This document shows, piece by piece, positions 20,340-28,947 of a DNA stretch of 64,000 nt. Source of the DNA: Blepharisma stoltei. Lineage: Eukaryota; Ciliophora; Heterotrichea; Heterotrichida; Blepharismidae. A program made the position numbers and the translations under genes. The stretch spans positions 496,001-560,000 of the forward strand of contig CAJZBQ010000039.1 of assembly GCA_914767885.1 (NCBI GenBank). Direction: 5' to 3'. How positions within the stretch are numbered: position 1 is the first letter of the stretch; each line of letters begins with the position of its first letter. Below the pieces are notes generated by a model, which searched no databases, was not told the DNA's origin, and saw only the letters and a list, made by a program, of their open reading frames with translations.

Positions 20340-23300
20340 TTATCTGAATATTCCTAAATCATATGGGGTCCTCATTTTCGCTCTCATTTCCCTCGGTTTC
20401 GAAGAATAATCAACATGTGTAGTTATATCGAAATACTCGACCTGATACTTGATTACTCCTGGTTTTTGGTCTCCTTCTCCCTTTCTGTTTAAATTCATAA
20501 GATAAAGGGTATTGTTAGATCTACAGAAAGTAATCGGCCAAGCAGTCTCTGTAGGCTCATCTAAAGGCCTTAGACAGTCTTCAATTCTATATATCTCTGC
20601 ACCTCCTTGCGGATTATATCCTATTCCTTGCATATCTAAGGAATTTTCAATATACATTACAAAGACTCAGTGAGAGCCAGTTCCTCCCATAATGGCAATT
20701 CTTCTATTAGTAATAGGAAAAACAGAGAGCCTAGCTAGTGGTCTTGGAATTGTAGTAGTTAAAAGTTCTCAATGATTGAATAGAATATTATACCGCTCTA
20801 TTGTGTTACCAGTTGGAGTGATTGGCTCTCCTCCAAAAACATAAATATAAGTAGAATCCAGCGCAGTACACGCTGCAGCTTCATGGCGGATGTAATACAT
20901 AGAAGCTATAGGCTGCCAAGATGACTTTGTATTTATATTAGTTCTCTCGCATTCTTTCATACCTTTTCCTCCAAGAACATACACATAATCATTCACTAAT
21001 AGACAAGTTGGGCATTCTCTAGGATAAATCATGCTTTTATAACTCTTTAGTGTATGGTATTTCTGTGGTGAAAATGTCCATACATCTCTCATCTCATTGC
21101 CAGTTTCTCTGCTTCTTCCACCAATTATCATAATTGAGCCTTTGGATAGATACACAAGTCTGCTGTTTCAATTAAAGCTCCAATCCCCTCCTCTATCTCT
21201 TTTCAGCGCTAATTTATTTCTCATTTTGGCTTGCTCCCAAAATTCTCTATCAATATCATATCTTCAAATATTCTTCCCGTGCCACTCAAAATAATACAAA
21301 TAGCGGTCATGGAATTTCTCCATATAGCCTAAGTGGTCTTGATGGAGATATTGCTCTAGCAATGGGAGATTTAGAAGAGTCAAAGCGTTTTCCATGTACT
21401 CAAGCATAGGGTTGATTTTCATTGCAATATTGATTTGCCCTTCACATTTCACGTACATTCCTTGGAGTTTCCATTGCTGTGTAAATATAGGGTTTCCTGG
21501 GAGAATATATGGTCAAGCACAGGTAGCAACCCTACACCCCCACCCCCCCTAAAAGTGATACCCCCACCCCCCCACCCCCCCCCCTTTTTTAATGGTACCC
21601 CCACCCCCCTAAAAAATGGCACCCCCACCCCCCCTTTCGCAGATGGCACCCCCACCCCCCCTTAATATAGCATAAATATATGACAAATGCCAATTTAGAG
21701 CAGACGTAATAAATAAATTATTATTTTAAATATTCAAAATTACTGATTTATACAATATCCACATAGCGTAGCACAATCGATTAAGGAGTAGGTGGAATGA
21801 GGTGAGAATTTCCTATAACTACTAAGCACACCACATATAAAAATTTGATCTTTGGTATTAATTAGCAATATATCCTGCATATATTTATGAACTTTGTGGA
21901 ATAATGGCTAAAAGTCGAATTAGAGATCCAAAAGTAAAACTGACAATAGCAAATACTATTTTTTATTACCACTATTGAATCCTGTTACCAATTCAGTCCT
22001 GCAATCCTTATACAATGGATATTAGATTAGCTTTAATGTATGAATCAATAAATTTAATGCAATTTATTGTGTTGTGCTTGGCTCATTTAATAATTAATGC
22101 CATTATCTATATCTTTGGCATTATATTTATAAATATAAAAAACAAATTTAATATATTTTCTAATTAATTGCTATTAATTTAAATTTATTAATTAATCATA
22201 AATATAAAGTAATTTGTGGACTTAATTTATCAATATAGTGTTTTAATTGGGTTATATTTAATTTATTTTGCTTGTTTCCTATCAATTATATCTATAGAAT
22301 AAACCCGAGAGGGGGGGTGGGGGTGCCATCTGTGAAAGGGGGGTGGGGGTACCATTTTTAGGGGGGGTGGGGGTGTAGGGTTGCTACCTGTGCTTGACCA
22401 AATATACTCCTTTTTTCCTGACGTAAAGGTAAACTTGTTTTCGTCTAGAAGTAGGACTTTTTTGACAGTGTACTCATCAAAGGGGAAGTAAAAGACAAGG
22501 TCGTCCATTTTAAGTTCGAATTCTTCTTTAATTCTGATAGGCCTGAAGTATCTTAAAGCTGTTGCTGTATGTGCTTTAAATGCTATAATGGTGAAACCAT
22601 CTTCTATAGAAGTTACAAAACAGCGGTAAGGATCAAATTTGAAAATTTCGCCGCCTCTGAATTGTGCATAGCAATTAATAGCGATTTCTTCTTCAGGAAT
22701 CACAGAGTGTGCAGTCAAGCACAAGTTTTCGTTCAATAGAATCCCTATCCCATTTGGCATTCCATAATATCTTTTTTCAGAACTATAGCCTTCACTTTTA
22801 AAATAAATTGCGAAAATAGAACGAATCATTCATTCTTTTGGCCATTCCGGCTGCTTAGGTTTAGGAGCAATCTGCTTATAATAATTATCTAAAAACTCTT
22901 CTTCCTCATCAATATTTTCACTTCTTGCTGCTTTTGAAGGTGAGGCTTTTGACATTGTATATCGGGAAGCTGATCCTCTGACAGTTCCGTTTCCTCTTGT
23001 GATAAGGATGGGGTTCATTGTGTCTGTGTTTATTGGCTTCGTGAGAGTAAAAGAATTTAAATCTTTTGCGCTTTGAACAATACTGTTTCCAGCTCGTTTT
23101 AAACTGAAAACTGATGGGTTTGTCATCAAGCCTTTAGACTCGTTCGCTGCTTTGGAGTTATTCATAAATAAATATGGTGTTTGGCCCGGGTATTGCTACT
23201 TGGGGAATACAGACTCGAGCATATATTTAATCATATCGGTGAGGTTTTGCCAACTCAGAAATGAGATAAGCAATTCTAGTAATGCACAGAGCCTCGTTCA

Positions 23301-24010
23301 GGATTGGATTTTACTACAAAGGCTGGGTTCAGAGCTGGAAAGAGAAAGCACAGCATCGTCTGCAGGCAATCCCTAGACAAATCGGGTATTTTCTAGTATG
23401 AAACTGAAAGTTATGTCTTAAGCTTTGATTTTTTCATTTTTACCAGGGAACTCCTTTTTTAGTAGTGTACTCAAACAGAAAGTGCAGAATCCATAGCCTT
23501 CCAACTTAATACTGGAGCCGACAAGGCAAGGAGGAGACGAAGACATAGAACTATACTTCAGATGACTATGATAGTAGTCGCTGAAGGATAAGAAGGGTGG
23601 TGTCTGAGCCTTGGCTACGCTACATCATCAGATCATTCGAGCAAGTTGTCCTTGGTAACGTCCCAAAGAGTATGAATCCTTTGCAGGGATCCTTAGTGGT
23701 TGCGTTACCAATAGGCAACCACCAGCCTATATTAGTTTAAGCTTTGGGAGTTATTCTGTGGGCTTTTCGACAAAACCTGGGAGTGGCTTAGCGACTTGAC
23801 ACTTGCATTACCAGAGTTTTCCTTTATTGAAATTTCAGGACGATCAATATTCCGAGTATTATAGAGTTCATTCATAGCTTTTGAGTTCATTGATGGATTT
23901 TTTGATAAGACTTGTGAGTTACTTGGGGATCTTGTTTTTGATTTATTAGGGTCTTCTCTTATCGCAATTTCAGGAGGTTCAAAATTTCGACTTGAACTGT
24001 GACTTAGCAT
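20340..24010 (-). CDS. Trypsin-fold pseudoprotease fused to Kelch repeats, split by an IES and a retroposon
   Basis: 726 residues after removing 21508-22404 and the retroposon. The first 200 or so residues are Ser/Asn-rich and disordered with a repeated SQVLSK motif. A chymotrypsin-like domain follows: GIGILLNENLCLTAHSV matches the TAAH His motif and EDGFTIIAFK the Asp motif. The serine motif is LPGNPIFTQQWKLQGMYV, where a functional enzyme would have GxSGxPxF; the nucleophile is missing. Kelch blades come after it (SIMIIGGRSRETGNEMRDVW, YVYVLGG, YIYVFGGEP, IAIMGGTGS). It is probably a scaffold rather than a protease. Several UGA codons encode conserved Trp. Confidence 0.78.
21508..22404. mobile_element. 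TIR element/IES with C-rich/G-rich ends in the Kelch gene
   Basis: Inverted ends beginning GGTCAAGCACAGGTAGCAAC and continuing into runs of CCCCCACCCCCC broken by GGTACC / ATGGCACC words (21530-21662, mirrored at 22305-22380). The core of about 600 bp is AT-rich. TA at 21508 and 22405. Removal joins KKEY to ILPGNPIF in frame. The G-rich strand could form G-quadruplexes. Confidence 0.88.
23164..23740 (+). mobile_element. SINE-like retroposon in the Kelch gene
   Basis: Flanked by GCTTTGGAGTTATTC (23149-23163) and GCTTTGGGAGTTATTC (23741-23756), one base different in length. Head and body are collinear with the 11.4-kb copy (CTCGAGCATATATTTAATCA, GTGAGGTTTTGCC, CAAGGCAAGGAGGAGACGAA). Using the TA inside the duplication as junction removes 593 bp, keeps the shorter left copy and restores SPQNNSKAANESKG in frame. 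Confidence 0.87.
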
Positions 24011-24044
24011 TTAATTTTATAATTTTTAAAAGATATAAAGTTAT

Positions 24045-24419
24045 TTAACTGAAGACTTCGTCAACCATTTCTTGTCGTGTTAATTGTCCTTCTTCTAATC
24101 TAATCACCTCATTTCCATTTTGGTATCTAATGAGAGTTGGCACACATCTCAAACGTGTTTTTTGGTGCTTCCTAAAGCTGTTTTCTGGGTTTTTCCACAC
24201 ATCTCTTACCCCTACTTCACTAATGATGATGGTTTTTTCCCCACCAGAAGCATAAGCATTATGGATAAAAGGATGGGCATTTCTACAGTCACCACACCAG
24301 TTTTCTCCTGTGCTTGGGTCAACTGATCCTACAAACAGCGCAAGAAGCGGTCCTTCACGCTTGTGCTCTTCAAATTTGGCAACAAAATCTTCTACGCTTG
24401 AGACGAAGACTTCTCTCAT
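24045..24419 (-). CDS. Thioredoxin-like protein, TXNDC17/TRP14 type
   Basis: A 124-residue single-domain protein with the active site ENWCGDCRNAHPF and the downstream cis-Pro segment CVPTLIRYQNGNEVIRLEEG. WCxDC with the preceding VDPSTGENW is the signature of TXNDC17 (DUF953). It should reduce disulfides in the cytosol; no signal peptide. Length equals that of the family. It is intact and transcribed away from the next gene with only a 35-bp gap to the Kelch gene start. Confidence 0.92.
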   Translation of the reverse strand: MREVFVSSVEDFVAKFEEHKREGPLLALFVGSVDPSTGENWCGDCRNAHPFIHNAYASGGEKTIIISEVGVRDVWKNPENSFRKHQKTRLRCVPTLIRYQNGNEVIRLEEGQLTRQEMVDEVFS

Positions 24420-24456
24420 ATTTTTCTACAGCTTTATAATTTAAGACAAAAAAGGA

Positions 24457-25923
24457 TTACCGCAATTTAATTTCTTCGAGCTTAATAGCGTTTTCTACCT
24501 TCTCATTATTGAGAAACTGAGATAAAGAGGTAATTGTCCCGCTCATTATCGCACTTACAGCTTCCTGCGTGAAAAATGCCATGTGAGAGGTTACAACTAC
24601 TTTTGGGTTGCCGAGGAGTCTCATCATTGTTTCGTCTTGAACTCCACTTGTGGACCTGTCTTTATAAAAGATTGAGTCTTCATATTCATAGACATCTAAT
24701 GCAACCCCTGAGAAATGGTCATGGTTTAAAGCTTTGATTAAGGCTTTTGAATCGATAATGCCCCCTCTGCTGACATTTATGAGGTATGAGCCTTTTTTCA
24801 TTTTAAATATATTTTCACTATTGATTAAATGGTGAGTGCTAGGAAACAAAGGGAGAAATATAGTCAAAATATCGCTGGCTGCAAGGACCTCATCGATAGA
24901 TTTATATTCTACAAAGTCTGAGAGATCTGGATTCGGCTTCGTATCAAAAGCAAGTAGCTTGCATTCAAATCCTTTCATTATTTTACAAAAAAGAGAACCA
25001 ATACTTCCTGTGCCAAGAATTCCAATAGTTTTCTGATAAAGATTCATCCCCATAAGTCCATCAATTTCAAAATTGCACTCCCTTGTACGATTATATGCTC
25101 TATACAGCTTGCGATTCAACATTTGGATCATTCCAATTGCATACTCAGCTACAGCATAAGGAGAATAAGAAGGGACTGCTGCTACTGTGATCCCTAGTTC
25201 TTCTGCTGTTTCAAGAGAAACCATATTAAATCCAGAGCACATGCATAAAATAATCCTGACTCCTAAATTATGTAGTTTCCTAATTACAGTCATATACATC
25301 AAAATGTGGCAGTGCCAACCTGCCCTCTTGGCGTAACAGTACAGATCTTATGACTACGGCGAACTGATAGGCTCAAGAGATTTGTATCCGGGCCTGTAGC
25401 TGTCGAAGGAAGGCACTTCGGCACCAAAGACTCCAAGGAGTTGATCTTTGGAATCAAGCTACTTCAATCGCCCGCCGCAGGCCGCAGAAATCCATAAGCT
25501 GCCCATCTCAAGACTGTAGCCTCAAGGCAAGGAGGAGACAGAAGGCACCGGAAGTGGCACCCATTATTTGGGGGATAGACCCTCTGGGCTGAAAATGAAC
25601 CTTACATATAGGAGGTCTTTGGTGGCTCGTCACTAATATGGCTAAAGTCTATCTTTAATAACCTAGCCTAATCTAATCCTAATTACAGCCTCAGAAGCAT
25701 CATCATTTACAAATATTGCGACACCTGCACAGTCCTGAGCTAAAGAGACTGTTTCTTCATTAAGTGTTGTTTTGAAGAATTTTGGCTTAATGTACGCTTC
25801 CATTTGTTTTTCCTGAATTGCTGACTGAATTCCGTCCATGACATATTGCTTACCTCCATATACCCCAAGTTTGGCCATTGAATTTTTTATCAGAATTGAG
25901 GAAAAATGTCGAGCTCTATTCAT
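24457..25923 (-). CDS. D-isomer-specific 2-hydroxyacid dehydrogenase (D-lactate dehydrogenase-like), copy 1, split by a retroposon
   Basis: 355 residues after collapsing the insertion. Starts MNRARHFSSILIKNSMAKLG; the Arg/Ser-rich lead suggests an organelle-targeting extension absent from copy 2. The NAD fold reads GILGTGSIGSLFCKIM with FDTKPNPDLS as second strand. The catalytic set is present: NVSRGG (Arg), the conserved Glu region DVYEYE, and SHMAFFT (His). It reduces pyruvate-type 2-oxoacids with NADH, as in fermentative LdhA. The break is at EAVI-RKLHNLG, and removal of 399 bp gives a seamless frame. Confidence 0.88.
25290..25677 (+). mobile_element. SINE-like retroposon in dehydrogenase copy 1
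   Basis: Flanked by CCTAATTACAG at 25279-25289 and 25678-25688. The body starts near AAAATGTGGCAGTGCCAACC and matches the 57-kb copy (CTGCCCTCTTGGCG, TACGGCGAACTG). The shared 3' part AAGGCAAGGAGGAGACAGAA is followed by the tail TTTAATAACC..AATCTAATC. The duplication contains TA, so both duplication collapse and TA-to-TA removal give the same repaired gene. Confidence 0.87.
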
Positions 25924-26007
25924 ATTATAAAATCATAATTCCATCAAAGAAAGCTTTAAATAAAAATAATTAAAAGACTAGAACCATTAATTAATGAAGC
26001 TTAATCA

Positions 26008-27715
26008 TTATTTAGCCTGCATTACTTCAATTCTGACCTCATTTTCTACTTTTTCATTCCTCAAAAACTGCATAAGTGAAGTCAAAGTGGTTTGCATTAT
26101 ATTTCTCACAGCTTCGACTGTGAAAAATGCCATATGGGACGAAATGATTACTTTAGGCCAGCTTAAAAGTCTCATTACTGTGTCATCAACAACTCCAGTC
26201 GATGAAAGATCATGATAAAAAATTGAAGACTCATGCTCATAAACATCCAGGGCGACTCCTGCGAAATGATCTTGCTTTAAGGCTTTCAGCAGTGCCTTGG
26301 TATCAATAAGCCCTCCTCTGCTCACATTGACTAAGAAAGCTCCTTTTTTAATTTTGAAAATATTTTCCTCATTGATTGTATGATAAGTGCTGGGATAGAG
26401 TGGCAAAAATACACTTAAAACGTCACTTTCAGCAAGAACTTCATCTAATGATTTGTATTCCACGAGTCCTGCCAACTCTGGGTTGTGGTATATATCATAT
26501 GCAATGATTTTGCACCCAAACCCATTCATAATCTTGCAAAAAACACTTCCAATGTTCCCTGTGCCCAGAACTCCGACTGTTTTTTGGTATAGGTCAAATC
26601 CCAACAGTCCTTCAATTTCAAAATTGCACTCTCTGGTTCTGTTAAAAGCACGGTGGATTTTTCTGTTAAGTGACATTAGCATCCCGACTGCAAATTCAGC
26701 CACTGCATGAGGAGAATAAGTAGGAACCCTTGCAACAGTAACCCCTAATTCTTCTGCTGTTTCAAGAGAAACCATGTTAAAGCCTGCACACATGCATAAA
26801 ATTATTCTTACTCCAATTGAGTGAAGCTCGCGGACGACAGCTCCAGATGCATCGTCATTGACAAATATTGCAATGGCAACGCAGCCTCGGGCGGGCGAGA
26901 GAAACAGTTTCGATTTCAATTAACTAGGTGGTTAAGGCGTTTGGCGCTAGTTCTTTAAAAAGAGGATTAGGCCAGTCAACAAGTGGCGTAAATGGTGAAT
27001 TCATTTTGGCAGGTTTTGCTGCACATCTCACCTGCGCATTTGCCATCGCAATTACAGACTCAGCTTTCTGAGCATTTTCCACCTAAGGTCGCCTTCTCTG
27101 TTATGCGAATCGAAACCCTTGAGCCTCGCAAATGCACGGGGAGCAGCTCCTCTTGCCTTATGTGGCTAGAAGTTAAACCGTTATTGCTGATTAGAAGTTC
27201 TCTAACAAAAAATTTTGTTCGCTCATGAATGGGGTTAGTGTTTTTTAGTAAATTTTTTGTGAAATTTAATAAAACCCATCTGCAAAAAATTGATTTAATT
27301 TGTAAAATAATGCAAGCTGTTTAAAATTTAACAGAATTAACTAGATACTTTATTATATTACTAATCCCTTATATATCAAAATATGTATTCATAAAAAAAT
27401 TTTTTTATTAGCCCATGGAAGGGGTATTTTTAGACAAAAACTAGGGATTTTTCCAATTTTTTTTGCTCGCTCACATGGAGGGATTAAGTAAAGCCAAGCC
27501 CCATAAATAAAAATTCCATTAGGGATGAAATTTTGCAAAGCTAATTTCTCTTAAACCCGAATGCCATTTTATTATTTGAGAGAAACAGTTTCAATGTTGA
27601 GGCTTGCTTTAAAATAGTGAGGGATAACTGCTTCACTTAAGTTTAGCTCTTTGATTGCAGCATCCATGCCGTCGTTAACATATTGCTTACCTCCGTAAAC
27701 TCCAAGCCTAGCCAT
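26008..27715 (-). CDS. D-2-hydroxyacid dehydrogenase, copy 2, split by a retroposon; 4-bp duplication shifts the frame
   Basis: A tandem paralogue of copy 1, starting MARLGVYGGKQYVNDGMDAA without the N-terminal extension. The NAD fold is GVLGTGNIGSVFCKIM; the catalytic segments NVSRGGLIDTK, DVYEHE and SHMAFFT are intact. The retroposon lies after ETVSL. Collapsing its 15-bp duplication leaves a +1 shift caused by a tandem CCCG-CCCG (- strand) just beyond; dropping one CCCG gives ARGCVAIAIFVNDD and 340 residues. So it may be a recently damaged copy, a sequence error, or need unusual processing. Confidence 0.75.
26912..27577 (-). mobile_element. SINE-like retroposon in dehydrogenase copy 2, itself carrying a MITE
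   Basis: Flanked by GAGAGAAACAGTTTC at 26897-26911 and 27578-27592. The part AGTTAAACCGTTATTGCTG with GAGCAGCTCCTC matches the 46.5-kb copy on the same strand. The head near 27530-27577 (GAATGCCATTTTATTATTT) also matches. The middle is interrupted by a family 1 MITE (27203-27486). The duplication has no TA. Confidence 0.82.
27203..27486. mobile_element. Diverged family 1 MITE inside a retroposon
   Basis: The left outer arm is lost (TAACAAAAAATTTTGTTCGC, then TCATGAATGGGG). The body has CTGCAAAAAATTGATTTAAT and AGAATTAACTAGATACTTTA, and the right end is GCTCGCTCACATGGAGGGAT. It splits the retroposon at TTCTC, as shown by comparison with the intact 46.5-kb copy. Confidence 0.75.
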
Positions 27716-28064
27716 TTAAAACTAATGACGAATTAAAATGATGCGGTTTTCTCGAAGTTTAAATGATCAATTAAAATTGATTTAAAGACAAAAACAAAAT
27801 CTGATGTACCATCTTAATGATATTTATTCTGATTTTTTGGAAAGACCTATAAATAACTATTTGATTTTGATTTACAAAAGCATTTAATTAGTAGAAAGAT
27901 TTATAACTGTATTTTAGGAAGTTCACCAAGAAAGATATAAGGATGTATTTGATTAAAGCTAAGCATGTGAAATAAGCCCTATTTTTTATGCTCTTAAGTT
28001 CTTTTTACTGGGCAATTCTCATGCTGCTTAAAATTTTGTGCCATAAATACAAGTCAATATTAAT
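27716..28064. other. AT-rich spacer
   Basis: Between two leftward genes. No gene or repeat recognised. Confidence 0.4.
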
Positions 28065-28889
28065 TTAATTAAAGAAAATATTTGTTGCTTTATTGTAAAG
28101 TGATCTCAGGATCCTGTCATTGTTTTCAACTTCGTTTTTTTGAATTAAGAAATCGCTATATATTCTATGATCTTTAATTCGTCTATGCAGTTTTGAGATA
28201 ATATCTCTTTGTTTGTCTCTTACTCTTTGAAGGTTTTCTTGGCTCGCAAATGGAGGGGTTTAATTTTTTTTACCCAAATTTTAAATGTTAAAAAGGGAAA
28301 ATCTAATTCAATTTATAAAATTTATGTTTTTAGAATGCAAATTATCTGAAATTTCATTGGTATAGCTAGATATCCCATCATAATCATCAGTCATAATATT
28401 TTGGCTTAATTTCTGATCGGCTCCCACGAGCCAAAAATGGGTTTTCACGTGGAATTTCCGGATTTTTCACACGTGGAATCCATCTTTGGCTCGTGGGAGC
28501 TGATCAGAAATTTTAGCAAACTAATTATATATGTCAAGCCATCATTTCTTTAAAATATTTATGCTAAACAACTCACAAAGGGATTTAATTAACCCGAAAC
28601 TTAGTTATTTTTCTAATGGTTTTGTTCGATAGCCAAGGGTTATAGTTAGAGGTTTTTGGGCTAGATAAATTTCTCATTGAGAAAACCCTGATTTTTGAGA
28701 AAAACTTGAATTCTTGGAAAGTATAGGCGTTCCATCTCCGTGAATAGGAACAAGATGATGATTTATTGGGGGAAGTAGCTTTGAAGATTTGTTACTGACA
28801 TGCATGCTTTTAGATAGGGACTGGTTTCGGGGTTTAGAGGCTTGACGGCTCACATTCAAACTGTGTGACTGAGAGTGGCTGTTTTTCAT
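28065..28889 (-). CDS. Small basic Ser-rich protein with C-terminal helix, split by an IES
   Basis: 132 residues after removing 28221-28646. ATG 28889 starts MKNSHSQSHSLNVSRQASKP, low complexity and rich in Ser/Asn/Lys. After the junction (QKPLRDKQRDIISKLHRRIK) comes a charged helical tail (DHRIYSDFLIQKNEVENNDR). TA-to-TA removal restores the frame exactly. No family recognised; short basic helices of this sort occur in cytoskeletal accessory proteins, but this is only a guess. Confidence 0.65.
28221..28646. mobile_element. Diverged family 1 IES with a nested hairpin element
   Basis: The left end TACTCTTTGAAGG returns as CTTGGCTCGCAAATGGAGGGG. The right end is TTTCTAATGGTTTTGTTCGA before TA 28647. 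The body retains TAGCTAGATATCCCATCATA, a worn version of the family core. The nested palindrome 28407-28513 splits it. The coding join fixes the boundaries. Confidence 0.78.
28407..28513. mobile_element. 107-bp foldback element/IES
   Basis: Arms AATTTCTGATCGGCTCCCAC..GAGCCAAA and the mirrored TTTGGCTCGTGGGAGCTGAT..CAGAAATT flank a loop that holds CACGTGGAA twice. TA at both ends. Confidence 0.75.
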
Positions 28890-28947
28890 ATATATCAATT
28901 ATTGTTTTGATTATATCAATAATATATAGTTATTTTTAAATTATCTA

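Noticed and set aside
21530-21662. CRISPR-like or tandem coding repeat (Pro-Thr-rich frames)
   Set aside because: The repeats are simple C/A-rich blocks mirrored at the other end of the element; they are terminal repeats, not an array with spacers, and the frames are by-products.
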